DNA of 64,000 bases from Bacillus subtilis subsp. subtilis (GCA_021733645.1 JAHREJ010000004.1:1-64000), one strand, 5' to 3'. Counted from the stretch's first letter, positions 42,230-51,766 are shown. Made by a program: numbers and translations. The notes: generated from the sequence alone by a model not told the origin.

Positions 42230-42730
42230 TTACTCCGGCGACGGCGGGTTGGACGCCAGCAGCTCCAGGTGCCGCTGCTCCATTTCCTCGCGCAACTGGC
42301 GACGGATGAGTGCGGCGGCATGCCGGCGACGTTCGTCGCTGGTTTCCAGCGGCAGCGGGGGCACCGGGGTCGGCCGGCCGTCGTCGTCCACCGCGATCAT
42401 GGTGAAGAAGCAGCTGTTGGCGTGGCGCACGCTGCGCTTGAGGATGTCCTCGGCCACCACCTTCACCCCGACTTCCATCGAAGAGGTGCCGGTGTAGTTG
42501 ACCGAGGCCAGGAAGGTGACCAGCTCGCCCACCGCGATGGGCTGGCGGAACATCACCTGGTCCACCGACAGGGTGACCACGTAGCGGCCGGCATAGCGGC
42601 TGGCGCAGGCATAGGCCACCTGGTCGAGCAGGCGCAGGATCGCCCCGCCGTGGACCTTGCCGGAGAAATTGGCCATGTCCGGGGACATCAGCACGGTCAT
42701 GGACAGCTGGTTGGATTTGAATTCGGGCAT
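42230..42730 (-). CDS. Acyl-CoA thioesterase, hotdog fold (YciA type)
   Basis: 166 aa from the ATG at 42730 (MPEFKSNQLSMTVLMSPDMAN); an upstream in-frame ATG lies across a SMAG repeat and is unlikely. The hotdog motif GKVHGGAILRLLDQVAYACAS has the conserved G-x-H-G-G, followed by TLSVDQVMFRQPIAVGEL. It hydrolyses acyl-CoA; chain-length preference is unknown. Single gene, convergent with ppc. Confidence 0.88.
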   Translation of the reverse strand: MPEFKSNQLSMTVLMSPDMANFSGKVHGGAILRLLDQVAYACASRYAGRYVVTLSVDQVMFRQPIAVGELVTFLASVNYTGTSSMEVGVKVVAEDILKRSVRHANSCFFTMIAVDDDGRPTPVPPLPLETSDERRRHAAALIRRQLREEMEQRHLELLASNPPSPE

Positions 42731-42739
42731 GGCCGCCTT

Positions 42740-42762
42740 GTAGAGCCGAGCCATGCTCGGCT
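42740..42762 (+). repeat. SMAG repeat
   Basis: GTAGAGCCGAGC-CAT-GCTCGGCT, identical to the copies at 100 and 332, ten bases upstream of the thioesterase start. Confidence 0.9.
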
Positions 42763-42880
42763 GGATCATGTTCGGGCTTCATGGTGGCGTCGATCAGTGC
42801 CTGGCGCCGAGATGGCGTCGGCCTGACGCCGATGATTGCGCGTTGCGCGCGGGCAGCCGACAGTCGGCTCTGCCGTAATG

Positions 42881-42906
42881 AAGAGGGGCCGCTTTCGCGG
42901 CCCCTC
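42881..42906 (-). terminator. Terminator-like hairpin after metK
   Basis: Minus strand GAGGGGCCGC-gaaa-GCGGCCCCTC, a perfect 10-bp stem with a GNRA-type loop, about ten bases beyond the metK stop. The U tract is short (TTCATT). Confidence 0.7.
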
Positions 42907-42915
42907 GGTGTTGCT

Positions 42916-44127
42916 TTACTTCAATTTCGCATCCGCGCGCAGGGCGGCGGCGCGATCGGTCTTCTCCCAGGAGAAGGCGGTCGCGTTGACGGTTTCGCCA
43001 GCGGCGTTGAGGTAGCTGAAGTCCTTCGGCTTGCGGCCGAAGTGGCCGTAGGCAGCGGTCTGCTGGTACATCGGGTGGATCAGGTCCAGCATCTTGATGA
43101 TGCCGTACGGGCGCAGGTCGAAATGCTTGCGGATCAGCTTTTCGATCTTGTCATCGCTGATCTTGCCGGTGCCGAAGGTGGTGACCGAGATCGAGGTCGG
43201 CTCGGCCACGCCGATGGCGTAGGAGACCTGCACTTCGCAACGGTCGGCCAGGCCGGCGGCCACCACGTTCTTGGCCACGTAGCGGGCCGCGTAAGCCGCC
43301 GAACGGTCGACCTTGGACGGATCCTTGCCCGAGAACGCGCCGCCACCATGACGGGCCCAGCCACCGTAGGTGTCCACGATGATCTTGCGGCCGGTCAGGC
43401 CACAGTCGCCCACCGGGCCGCCGATCTCGAACTTGCCGGTCGGGTTGATGTGGAACTTGGTGCCCTTGTGCAGCCACTTGGCCGGCAGCACCGGCTTGAT
43501 GATCTCTTCGCGGACGGCCTCGATGAGGTCCTTCTGCTTCACGCCCGGGGCATGCTGGGTGGACAGCACCACCGCGTCGATGGCCGAGACCACGCCGTTT
43601 TCATAGCGCAGGGTGACCTGGCTCTTGGCATCCGGACGCAGCCAGGACAGCGCCGAATTCTTCTTCTTGCGGATCTTGGCCTGCTGCTCGACCAGGCGGT
43701 GCGACAGGTGGATCGCCGCCGGCATGTAGCTGTCGGTCTCGTTGGTGGCATAGCCGAACATCAGGCCCTGGTCGCCAGCGCCCATCTCTTCGGGCTTCTT
43801 GCGGTCAACGCCCTGGGCGATGTGCGGGGACTGCTTGCCGATCAGGTTCAGCACGCCGCAGGTGGCGCCGTCGAAGCCCACGTCGGAGCTGTTGTAGCCG
43901 ATATCCAGGATCACCTTGCGGGTCACCGCTTCCAGGTCGATCCAGGCGCTGGTGGTGATTTCACCGGCCACGATCGCCACGCCGGTCTTGACCATGGTCT
44001 CGCAGGCCACGCGGGCGCGCTGGTCCTGGGCAAGGATCGCGTCCAGCACCGCATCGGAGATCTGGTCGGCAATCTTGTCCGGATGGCCTTCGGAGACCGA
44101 TTCGGAGGTGAACAGGTAGCTGGACAT
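42916..44127 (-). CDS. metK: S-adenosylmethionine synthetase MetK
   Basis: 403 aa from the ATG at 44127, preceded by [17 protein letters not shown] with catalytic His15, the hexapeptide GAGDQG, and the P-loop-like [19 protein letters not shown]. Makes SAM from methionine and ATP. Length is about 20 residues above E. coli MetK because of an internal charged KIRKKKNS insert. With metF and ahcY it covers three steps of the methyl cycle. The 330-base gap to the next gene holds its leader; I see no SAM-riboswitch consensus. Confidence 0.97.
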   Translation of the reverse strand: MSSYLFTSESVSEGHPDKIADQISDAVLDAILAQDQRARVACETMVKTGVAIVAGEITTSAWIDLEAVTRKVILDIGYNSSDVGFDGATCGVLNLIGKQSPHIAQGVDRKKPEEMGAGDQGLMFGYATNETDSYMPAAIHLSHRLVEQQAKIRKKKNSALSWLRPDAKSQVTLRYENGVVSAIDAVVLSTQHAPGVKQKDLIEAVREEIIKPVLPAKWLHKGTKFHINPTGKFEIGGPVGDCGLTGRKIIVDTYGGWARHGGGAFSGKDPSKVDRSAAYAARYVAKNVVAAGLADRCEVQVSYAIGVAEPTSISVTTFGTGKISDDKIEKLIRKHFDLRPYGIIKMLDLIHPMYQQTAAYGHFGRKPKDFSYLNAAGETVNATAFSWEKTDRAAALRADAKLK

Positions 44128-44457
44128 CAGGCGTAATATCCTTTGATTCGGATGGAAAGATGGGCGCGAATGATACACGGCAAGCCGCGCCGTTGCATTG
44201 TGGCCTACGGGGGGTTGCCCGTGGTTAAGCTGGTGTGCGCGGCGCAGCGGGCGCCAGGGCGGAATTACACCCCAGCGTCGATGCCCAGTGTTCCACCAGC
44301 GTGACAAATCCGGCATCGCTCCGATAGTACCCGGGCCGCAGGGCGGCCGCCGCCGCGGGCATGGTCATCTGCCTGCCGCCAAACCGCCATCGCGCTGCCT
44401 TGGGGCGCGCGCAGGCTTTCGGCCAACCCGGCCGCCGGGGCCGGGAGGGAGCAGCCC

Positions 44458-46167
44458 ATGCAGGACCTCGAGCAGCGCCTCCAGCAGCGTTACCCGCATT
44501 GGTTCCACGGCCGTCGCGGCCAGTTGGCCCGGCCGTTGCTGCGCCGCGTGGGGCGCTGGTCGCAGCTGGACCGGATCGAGGCGTTCCTGCAGCGCAGCGC
44601 CAGCCTGCGCGGCTTCGGCTTCGTGGCCGCCGGGCTGGACTTCCTCGATGGCCAGTACCAGGTGGACCCGGCCGCGCTGGCGCGGATTCCGGCGCGTGGC
44701 CGGCTGTTGATCGTGGCCAACCACCCCTCCGGCGCGCTGGATGCGCTGGCCCTGCTGGATGCGGTGGGGCGCATCCGCGGCGATGTGCGGATCGTGGCCA
44801 ACGACCTGCTCGGCGCGATCGGGCCGCTGCAGGACCTGTTGCTGCCGGTGCGCATGCTTGGCGGCCGGCCGCAGCGCTCCAGCCTGCAGGCGGTGGAACA
44901 GGCGCTGGCCGCCGAGCAATGCGTGATCGTGTTCCCGGCCGGCGAGGTCTCACGGCTGTCGCTGCGGGGCATCCGCGATGGTCGCTGGCAGCGCGGCTTC
45001 GTCCGCTTTGCCCGTGCCGCGGCTGCTCCGGTGCTTCCGGTACGGGTGGACGCGCGCAATTCGGCGTTGTTCTACGGTGCCTCCACCCTGTTCAAGCCGG
45101 CTGGCACCGCGCTGCTGGCGCGCGAGATGTTCGCCCGCCGCGGCCGACCGCTGCGCCTGTGGATCGGTGAACCCCGGCTGCTGGGGCCGGGCGACCCGGG
45201 CACCCAGCTGCGCGCGGTGCGCCAGGCGTTGTATGCGCTGGGCGGCAACACGCAGGTGCCCGCACCGGCGGCTACCGGCCCCGAGCCGGTAGCGGCGCCG
45301 ATGCCGCCGGCACAGGTGGCCGCCGCCATCGCCACGGCCACGCTGCTCGGTGCTACCGCCGATGGCAAGCAGATCCGGCTGGCGCGCTGCGCGGCCGGCT
45401 CGCCGCTGCTGCTGGAACTGGGGCGCCTGCGCGAGCTGACCTTCCGCCAGATCGGTGAAGGGACCGGGCGCAGCCGCGACCTGGACGAGTTCGACCTGGA
45501 CTACCAGCACATCGTGATCTGGGACGGACACGCCCAGCGCATCGCCGGCGCCTACCGGATCATGCGCGGCGCACCGGCGCTGGCCCGGCGAGGTCTGGCC
45601 GGGCTCTACAGTGCCTCGCTGTTCCGCTACTCCGACGATGCCATCCCGCGCATCGCCGAGGGGCTGGAACTGGGCCGCAGCTTCGTGGTGCCCGATTACC
45701 GGGGCAGCCGCAGCCTGGATTACCTCTGGCAGGGCATCGGCGCATACCTGCAGTGCCAGCCGGGCGTCCGCTACCTGTTCGGCGCGGTATCGATCAGCGC
45801 GGCGTTGCCGCGCCAGGCGCGCGAGCAGATGGTGGCCTACTACCAACGGTATTTCGCCGGCACGGCCGGGTTGGCGGCATCCAACCGGCCGTTCCAGTAC
45901 GTCGCCGCGCCGCCGTGCTTTGGCGACCTCGATGCGGCCGCCGCATTCGAGCTGCTGAAGACCAACCTGGCCGTGCTGGGCACCGGCGTGCCCACCCTGT
46001 ACCGCCAGTACACCGCATTGTGCGAGCCGGGCGGGGCGCGCTTTCTGGCGTTCGGTGTCGACCCGGATTTCAGCGACTCGATCGACGGGTTGATCGAGGT
46101 GGACCTGCAGGCAATCCTGCCGCACAAGCGCAAACGCTACCTGCGCGACGTCGGGGTGCGGGCATGA
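44458..46167 (+). CDS. Bifunctional acyltransferase, OlsF-like ornithine-lipid synthase
   Basis: 569 aa. The N-terminal lysophospholipid acyltransferase half has NHPSGALD (88-95) and FPAGEVS. A Pro/Ala-rich linker runs at about 265-290. The C-terminal GNAT/OlsB-like half has LRELTFRQIGEGTGRSRDLD, QRIAGAYRI and LGRSFVVPDYRG. This is the two-domain layout of OlsF, whose C-terminal half N-acylates ornithine and N-terminal half adds the second fatty acid. Phosphate-free ornithine lipids would be the product (inference). The stop overlaps the next gene (ATGA). Confidence 0.8.
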   Translation: MQDLEQRLQQRYPHWFHGRRGQLARPLLRRVGRWSQLDRIEAFLQRSASLRGFGFVAAGLDFLDGQYQVDPAALARIPARGRLLIVANHPSGALDALALLDAVGRIRGDVRIVANDLLGAIGPLQDLLLPVRMLGGRPQRSSLQAVEQALAAEQCVIVFPAGEVSRLSLRGIRDGRWQRGFVRFARAAAAPVLPVRVDARNSALFYGASTLFKPAGTALLAREMFARRGRPLRLWIGEPRLLGPGDPGTQLRAVRQALYALGGNTQVPAPAATGPEPVAAPMPPAQVAAAIATATLLGATADGKQIRLARCAAGSPLLLELGRLRELTFRQIGEGTGRSRDLDEFDLDYQHIVIWDGHAQRIAGAYRIMRGAPALARRGLAGLYSASLFRYSDDAIPRIAEGLELGRSFVVPDYRGSRSLDYLWQGIGAYLQCQPGVRYLFGAVSISAALPRQAREQMVAYYQRYFAGTAGLAASNRPFQYVAAPPCFGDLDAAAAFELLKTNLAVLGTGVPTLYRQYTALCEPGGARFLAFGVDPDFSDSIDGLIEVDLQAILPHKRKRYLRDVGVRA

Positions 46168-46967
46168 ACGCGCCGGTCAGCCTGCCGCCGCACCGGCGCG
46201 CGGTGTTCCTGTCCGACGTGCACCTGGGCTCGCGCCACTGCCATGCCGCCGAACTGGCGCAGTTTCTGGCGGTGCTGCGTTGCGAACGGCTGTATCTGGT
46301 GGGCGACATCATCGACCTGTGGTGGATGGCGCACCGCCGTGCCAACTGGCGGTCGGCCCACACCGAGGTGATTCAGGCCCTGCATGCGCTGCGGCGCGCC
46401 GGCACCGACATCATCTACATCCCCGGCAACCATGATGCGTCCCTGCGCCAGGTCTGCGGGTTGATGCTGCCGGCGATCCAGGTGCGTCGCCGCGCGATCC
46501 ACGTCACCGCCGACGGGCGCCGGCTGCTGGTGGTGCATGGCGATGACTACGACGGCATCACCCAGTTTGGCGGACTGCAGGAAAAATGCGGTGACTGGCT
46601 GTACTACCGCATCCTCACCGGCAACCATCTGCTCAACGCGGTGCGGCGCCGGCTCGGGTGGCGTTACTGGTCGTTGTCGGCGTTCCTGAAGCAGCGCAGC
46701 GGCGCGGCCGAACGCTACATCGAGCGCTTCGTGCAGGCCGGGCTGGATGACGTGCGCCGCCGCGGGCTGGACGGGATCGTCTGCGGGCATATCCACCGCG
46801 CCGCGCTGGTCCAGCGCGACGGGCTGGTCTATGCCAACGATGGCGACTGGGTGGAGAGCCTGACCGTGCTGGCCGAAGACCCCGACGGCAGCCTGCGGCT
46901 GCTGGACCACCGCGGCCAGACCCTGGTGGCGCTGCCGGCCGCACTGCCGGTGGCACGGGCGGCGTGA
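46164..46967 (+). CDS. Calcineurin-like metallophosphatase, LpxH-like (UDP-2,3-diacylglucosamine diphosphatase family)
   Basis: 267 aa, ATG in an ATGA overlap with the OlsF-like gene. All metal-ligand motifs are present: FLSDVHLGS, GDIIDLWW, PGNHD, VHGDDYDG and CGHIHRA. The family includes LpxH, which cleaves UDP-diacylglucosamine in lipid A synthesis. This one is longer and more like the LpxH paralogues seen beside lipid genes, so the substrate is not certain. Coupling to an acyltransferase suggests a role in membrane lipid metabolism. Confidence 0.8.
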   Translation: MNAPVSLPPHRRAVFLSDVHLGSRHCHAAELAQFLAVLRCERLYLVGDIIDLWWMAHRRANWRSAHTEVIQALHALRRAGTDIIYIPGNHDASLRQVCGLMLPAIQVRRRAIHVTADGRRLLVVHGDDYDGITQFGGLQEKCGDWLYYRILTGNHLLNAVRRRLGWRYWSLSAFLKQRSGAAERYIERFVQAGLDDVRRRGLDGIVCGHIHRAALVQRDGLVYANDGDWVESLTVLAEDPDGSLRLLDHRGQTLVALPAALPVARAA

Positions 46968-47014
46968 GCACGCGCTGCAGGCAGCGATCGGCCGCGGGCT
47001 GCTAGCATCGGCCG

Positions 47015-48097
47015 ATGGACTCTTTAAGCCAGATCGTACTGGGTGGCGCGGTCGCCGCCGCCATCGCCCCTGCCGGCCACCGCCGTGCCGCCCTGCTGGC
47101 CGGCGCGGCGCTGGGCACGCTGCCGGACCTGGACGCCCTGTTGCTGGCCTTCCGGGCCGCCGACCCGGTGGCGGTGATGACCGAACACCGCAGCTTCAGC
47201 CATTCGCTGCTGGTGCTGCCGTGGGTGGCCGCGCTGATCTGGTGGCTGTTCAAGCGCTTCGGCCACGGCCGGGTGGCGCAGGCACCCACGCGCTGGTTCT
47301 GGGCGATCCTGCTGGCGCTGGTCACCCACCCGCTGCTGGATGCGTTCACGGTCTACGGCACCCAGCTGTGGTGGCCGTTCACCCCGGCACCCACGATGTG
47401 GTCCAGCGTGTTCATCATCGACCCGCTGTACACCGTGTGGCTGCTGATCGGCTGCACGGTGGCCTGGTTTGCGCGCGCCAGGCCGTTGGCGCAGAAGGCG
47501 CTGGTGGCCGGGCTGGTGCTCAGTTGCGGCTACCTGGGTGCATCGCTGCTGGCCAAACACAGTGTCGAGCGCCAGGCCGACCGCGCGCTGGCCGCGATGG
47601 GGCTGGGCGATGCGCCGCGGTTCTCGGTGGCCACCCCGTTCAACACGCTGCTGTGGCAGGTGGTGGCGATGACCCCCAGTGGCTATGTGATCGGCGAGCG
47701 CTCGCTGGTGGCCGACCGTGGCCCGATGACGTTCCAGGGCTATCCCTCCAACGTGCAGGCGCTGCGCCAGGCGCAGGCTGCCGGCATTCCGGCGGTGCAG
47801 CGGCTGCAGTGGTTCAACCGCGGTTTCATGCGCGCGCAGGTGGTGGATGGACGCCTGCAACTCAGCGACCTGCGCATGGGGCTGGAGCCGGATTACACCT
47901 TCACCTTTGCCGTGGCCCGGGCGCGCGGCAATGGCTGGGAGGCGATCACCCCCGAGCAGCTGCGCCCGGCTTACGCAGGTGAGCAGGGCCGGGCGCAGGT
48001 GAAGCGCCGCTTTGCAGCGATGTGGGACCGGATCTGGCGGCAACCCGATGCGTCGGCGCACGCGGCCGACACCACCGCGGTGGAGGCACCCCGGTAG
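47015..48097 (+). CDS. DUF457/YdjM-type membrane metal-dependent hydrolase
   Basis: 360 aa. DSLSQIVLGGAV start, LPDLDALL, HRSFSHSLLVLP and THPLLDAFTVYGTQLWWPF are the family motifs. About five membrane segments occupy residues 10-175. A soluble C-terminal domain of about 170 residues follows, absent from the shorter paralogue at 1813-2352. Function unknown. Confidence 0.85.
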   Translation: MDSLSQIVLGGAVAAAIAPAGHRRAALLAGAALGTLPDLDALLLAFRAADPVAVMTEHRSFSHSLLVLPWVAALIWWLFKRFGHGRVAQAPTRWFWAILLALVTHPLLDAFTVYGTQLWWPFTPAPTMWSSVFIIDPLYTVWLLIGCTVAWFARARPLAQKALVAGLVLSCGYLGASLLAKHSVERQADRALAAMGLGDAPRFSVATPFNTLLWQVVAMTPSGYVIGERSLVADRGPMTFQGYPSNVQALRQAQAAGIPAVQRLQWFNRGFMRAQVVDGRLQLSDLRMGLEPDYTFTFAVARARGNGWEAITPEQLRPAYAGEQGRAQVKRRFAAMWDRIWRQPDASAHAADTTAVEAPR

Positions 48098-48118
48098 ATC
48101 CATGCCCTGCATGGCGGG
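48092..48118 (+). repeat. GTAG-type REP, variant
   Basis: GTAGATCCATGCCCTGCATGGCGGGTG: a GTAG-headed imperfect palindrome overlapping the last codons and stop (TAG) of the DUF457 gene. Confidence 0.55.
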
Positions 48119-48147
48119 TGTGGACGGCCACGCAGGGCGCGGCGCTA

Positions 48148-48975
48148 CTAGTAGACGGTGGCGCGGGCCTGCACGAACGAAAAGAAGAACACCGCGTTGG
48201 GATCGTTCTGCACCAGGCTGAACTCGCGGCGCATGCCGTCCACGGTGTCCTGGTCCACCAGCCCGGCTTCCAGCAACGGGTCGGCCGCCGACAGCAGCAG
48301 CTGTTCCCAGAAAGCGATCATGGTCTTGCGCCGGGCCGGTTCACGGTTGTCCAGGTGGATGGTCTTGATCTCGGTGTGCACGTCGCGGAAGCCACCGGCC
48401 AGCAGCAGGTTGCCCAGCTTGGCGCCAACGAACGGGTCGCCGCCGTGGTCGTACTGGAAGTCGTTGAACGACATCCAGTAGCGCCAGATGTGCGGCGAAT
48501 ACGGATCAAGCAGGAACGAGGCATTCATCACTTCGGTGATGTACACCGGCGAGCCCGGGGCCAGCACACGGCGCACCTCGCTGAGCACGCGTGCCGGCGA
48601 AGGCACATGTTCCAGCACCCAGCACAGGAATGCCGAATCGAACTCGCGCGCACCGAAGGGCAGGTTGCCGGCATCGGCCTGCAACAGGGTATAGCGCTCG
48701 CTGCACCACGGGGTTTTTTCCAGGTTGCCGCGCGCGGCAGCCAGCTGCGCTTCGCTCAGGTCCACGCCGGTTACATGCAGCTCGGGGAAGCGACGCAGCA
48801 GGATCTCGGTCTGTGCACCCACGCCGCTGCCCACTTCCAGCAGGCGCTGCGCACCGGTGTAGTCGATGCCGCTGAAGATGCTCGATTCAAACAGCCGCGA
48901 CTGGGTGACCAGACGGTGCTGCTCGGTATCGGAAAAGCCATGCAGGTAGGTAGGGGCAGTGATCGGCGGGGTCAT
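48148..48975 (-). CDS. Class I SAM-dependent methyltransferase
   Basis: 275 aa from the ATG at 48975; a start at 49026 is possible but lies inside the end of dusB. Motif I LLEVGSGVGAQTEIL, acidic motif VTGVDLSEAQL, and FDSAFLCWVLEHVPSPARVL (motif IV/V) are clear. Acceptor substrate cannot be told from sequence. Same strand as dusB, ten bases after its stop. Confidence 0.85.
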   Translation of the reverse strand: MTPPITAPTYLHGFSDTEQHRLVTQSRLFESSIFSGIDYTGAQRLLEVGSGVGAQTEILLRRFPELHVTGVDLSEAQLAAARGNLEKTPWCSERYTLLQADAGNLPFGAREFDSAFLCWVLEHVPSPARVLSEVRRVLAPGSPVYITEVMNASFLLDPYSPHIWRYWMSFNDFQYDHGGDPFVGAKLGNLLLAGGFRDVHTEIKTIHLDNREPARRKTMIAFWEQLLLSAADPLLEAGLVDQDTVDGMRREFSLVQNDPNAVFFFSFVQARATVY

Positions 48976-48985
48976 GGTGGCGGCT

Positions 48986-49978
48986 TCAGGCAGCGGAGGA
49001 CAGCGGCACGCCGGCGGCGAGCGCATTGAAGTAATCGGTGGTCAGGGCGATCTGGCTGGCGGCATCGTCGGCGCGGTTGACCACCGCGCGGAACGCGGCA
49101 TTCTCCGGCCGGTCCTTGGCATACCAGCCCAGGTGCTTGCGTGCGATGCGCACGCCCTGCGCCTCGCCGTAGAAGTCGTGCAGCGCGTGCAGGTGGCCCA
49201 GCAGGATGTCGCGCACTTCCTCCAGCGAGGGCGGGGCAAGCCGCTCGCCGGTGGCCAGGTAATGGGCCACCTCGCGGAAAATCCACGGGCGGCCCTGTGC
49301 GGCGCGGCCGATCATCACCGCATCCACACCGGTGACGGCCAGCACGTGGGCGGCCTTCTGCGGTGAATCGATGTCGCCGTTGGCCAGCACCGGGATGCGC
49401 AGCGCGGCCTTGATCGCAGCGATGGTCTCGTACTCGGCCTGGCCGGTGTAATGCTGGTCGCGGGTACGCCCATGCACGGCCAGTGCGGCGATGCCGCTGT
49501 CCTGGGCGATGTGCGCGATGCGCGGGCCGTTGCGGTGGTCGCAGTCCCAGCCGGTGCGGATCTTCAACGTGACCGGCACGTCCACCGCGTTGACCACGGC
49601 GCTGAGGATGCGCGCCACCAGGTCCTCATCGCGCATCAGCGCCGAGCCCGCCCAGGCATTGCACACTTTTTTGGCCGGGCAGCCCATGTTGATGTCGATG
49701 ATCTGCGCGCCGTGGTCGACGTTGTAACGCGCCGCCTCGGCCAGCTGCTGCGGCTCGGTACCGGCGATCTGCACGCTGATCGGGTCCGGCTCGCCGGCAT
49801 GGTCCATGCGGTGGATCGATTTGCGGGTGTTCCAGAAGCGCGGATCGGAGATGGTCATCTCCGAGGCGGCCAGCCCCGCGCCCAGCTGTTTGCACAGCAG
49901 GCGGAAGGGCTTGTCGGTGACACCGGCCATCGGTGCCAGCACCACGTTGGGCTGGATGTTGTAGGGGCCAATCTGCAT
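48986..49978 (-). CDS. dusB: tRNA-dihydrouridine synthase DusB
   Basis: 330 aa from the ATG at 49978 (MQIGPYNIQPNVVLAPMAGVTD). FMN-binding TIM barrel with catalytic Cys in NMGCPAKKVC, KIRTGWD, AVHGRTR and the phosphate-binding VMIGRAAQGRPWIF; a helical C-terminal domain follows. It reduces uridines in the tRNA D-loop. No fis gene follows, unlike in E. coli. Confidence 0.94.
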   Translation of the reverse strand: MQIGPYNIQPNVVLAPMAGVTDKPFRLLCKQLGAGLAASEMTISDPRFWNTRKSIHRMDHAGEPDPISVQIAGTEPQQLAEAARYNVDHGAQIIDINMGCPAKKVCNAWAGSALMRDEDLVARILSAVVNAVDVPVTLKIRTGWDCDHRNGPRIAHIAQDSGIAALAVHGRTRDQHYTGQAEYETIAAIKAALRIPVLANGDIDSPQKAAHVLAVTGVDAVMIGRAAQGRPWIFREVAHYLATGERLAPPSLEEVRDILLGHLHALHDFYGEAQGVRIARKHLGWYAKDRPENAAFRAVVNRADDAASQIALTTDYFNALAAGVPLSSAA

Positions 49979-49987
49979 GGGCGCATT

Positions 49988-50012
49988 GTAGTGCCGGCTG
50001 CGGGCCGGCAAC
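49988..50012 (+). repeat. REP-like palindrome, GTAG type
   Basis: GTAGTGCCGGCTGCGGGCCGGCAAC just upstream of dusB. Together with 50152-50172 it occupies much of the 240-base gap before the next gene; nothing else is recognised there. Confidence 0.65.
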
Positions 50013-50151
50013 CACGCGCAGGCGCCGGATCCGGCGGCAGGTTCAGGCCGATCCGGAAGGCCCTGATGCGTTCAGGTCATGAGCATATGCTTGACGATTG
50101 CTTCCCCCGCCCCCACTGGCACGCGATGGTGGGCGGTTCCCAGGACCGGGA

Positions 50152-50172
50152 GTGCCGGCCGCTGGCCGGCAA
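50152..50172 (+). repeat. REP-like palindrome
   Basis: GTGCCGGCCGCTGGCCGGCAA, the same second-class REP as at 42136. Confidence 0.65.
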
Positions 50173-50218
50173 CCCCGCAACCGCTGACCAAGACACCCGC
50201 CGCCAGCACCGCCCCGTG

Positions 50219-50641
50219 CTACCAGGCCAACGCGGTGCCCGCCGCATACATGCCGGCCAGGCCCAGGCAGACCGCCGAACTGGCATACCAGAAGCGCACG
50301 CCGTTGTAGCCGGGTCGCCAGCGGCCGATCACCAGCCCGGCCACGCCACGGCCGCCGAGGACGGCGATGATGCCCGGCAGCACCGCGCGAGTGCCGGGCA
50401 GGGGGCGCACCCAGCCGCCCGCCGATAGCGCATAGAGCGTCCACCCGGCCAGCACGACGGTGATCGCCGCGGTGATCAGGGCCGGCTCGGCACGGCCGGC
50501 GCGGGCCAGCCGCACCATGCGTTGCCCCGCGCCGAAGAACGCGTACCAGGGTGCCCCGAAGAGAATGCAGCCAATGTGCAGCAGCACCGCCAGCGCGGTG
50601 CCGATCGCGGCCAGCAACAGCCAGAAAGCAGCGTCATCCAT
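50219..50641 (-). CDS. Four-helix membrane protein, hypothetical
   Basis: 140 aa. Four hydrophobic segments at about 5-28, 52-72, 82-102 and 117-138. No family name can be given with certainty; small conserved xanthomonad membrane proteins of this form exist. Isolated from rbsK by the terminator at 50744-50770. Confidence 0.75.
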   Translation of the reverse strand: MDDAAFWLLLAAIGTALAVLLHIGCILFGAPWYAFFGAGQRMVRLARAGRAEPALITAAITVVLAGWTLYALSAGGWVRPLPGTRAVLPGIIAVLGGRGVAGLVIGRWRPGYNGVRFWYASSAVCLGLAGMYAAGTALAW

Positions 50642-50743
50642 GTCCTGCGCAGTCCGTCAAACAGAGGCGTTCATGGTCGGCGGGCGGCTGATCGGGGGCA
50701 ATGCAGGTTCCGGCCACTCCCGTGGCACGATCCGGCCGCGCAT

Positions 50744-50770
50744 GAAAAAGCCGGCGCGCGGCGCCGGCTT
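50744..50770 (-). terminator. Terminator after rbsK
   Basis: Minus strand AAGCCGGCGC-cgc-GCGCCGGCTT followed by TTTCATG, about 30 bases past the rbsK stop. Confidence 0.85.
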
Positions 50771-50800
50771 GATCAGGGGGTGCGGGGCGTGCGAAGGCGG

Positions 50801-51766
50801 TCAGGCCGTCGCCACGTCCTTGGGCGTGAAGTGCGGCATCGCCACGGCGGCGCCTTCCTTCTCGGTGGAGCGGCCAGCGAACTGGTTGGCAAAGCGCACG
50901 TGGCGCATGAAGGCCGCGTCCGGGTCCTGTGCCAGCGAGGCGCACAGCGCGCCGTTGAAGGCATCGCCGGCACCGGTGGTGTCCAGCACCTGCACCTGCT
51001 CGGCGCCCACCCGGTAGTACGGCTGGGTGTCGCCGCGCAGGTTGTCTTCGGCGTGGGACACAAACACCCCCACCGAACCCAGCGTCACCACCACGGTGCC
51101 ATTGCCGGTGAGCTTGCGGCACAACGCATGCAGGCTGGCGCCGTCGAGCGCGGCCACGTCGTTGGCCTCCACGCGCTCGCCCACATGGCGGCCGAGCAGG
51201 GCAGCGAACTCGGTCTCGTTGGGGGTGAGCACATCGGCCAGCTTGAGCAGGCTGATGCTGGAGGGGGCATCGGCCGGGGCCGCATTGAGCACCGTGGTGA
51301 CACCGGTCTCGCGGGCGATGGCCAGGGCAGCCTCGATGGTTTCCACCGGCGATTCCAGCTGCGCCAGCACCACCCTGGCACCGCCCAGCAGGCCGCGCTG
51401 GGCCTGCACAAACTCTACGCTCAGCGCGGCATTGGCGCCCGGGCCGATCACGATGGTGTTGCGGCCACGGGCATCAACGTAGATGCCGCCGGTGCCGGTG
51501 GGCTCGCCACTGGCCTCGGCGGTCAGCGCAAAGCCGTCCTGCGCGGCCAGGCCACGCGCCATCGCGCCGCCGGCATCATCGCCCAGTGCGCACAGGAAGG
51601 TGGTGGCCGCACCCGCACGGCAGGCCGCCACGGCCTGGTTGAAGCCCTTGCCGCCGGGGCCGGTGCTGTAGCGCCCGGCGATGGTCGCGCCCGGGGCCGG
51701 GAGCGACTCGCAACGCCAGACATGATCCACGTTGAAGGAACCGACAACGACGACATTGCTACTCAT
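50801..51766 (-). CDS. rbsK: Ribokinase
   Basis: 321 aa from the ATG at 51766, 26 bases after the transporter stop. PfkB family: N-terminal GSFNVDHVW, GPGGKGFNQAVAACRAG, and the C-terminal DTTGAGDAFNGAL with the catalytic Asp. It phosphorylates ribose, here probably ribose released from imported nucleosides, given the CNT transporter in the same operon (inference). Confidence 0.9.
   Translation of the reverse strand: MSSNVVVVGSFNVDHVWRCESLPAPGATIAGRYSTGPGGKGFNQAVAACRAGAATTFLCALGDDAGGAMARGLAAQDGFALTAEASGEPTGTGGIYVDARGRNTIVIGPGANAALSVEFVQAQRGLLGGARVVLAQLESPVETIEAALAIARETGVTTVLNAAPADAPSSISLLKLADVLTPNETEFAALLGRHVGERVEANDVAALDGASLHALCRKLTGNGTVVVTLGSVGVFVSHAEDNLRGDTQPYYRVGAEQVQVLDTTGAGDAFNGALCASLAQDPDAAFMRHVRFANQFAGRSTEKEGAAVAMPHFTPKDVATA

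Noticed and set aside
44128..44457. SAM-sensing riboswitch in front of metK
   Set aside because: The leader lacks the core sequences of SAM-I, SAM-II, SAM-IV or SAM/SAH riboswitches that I can recognise.
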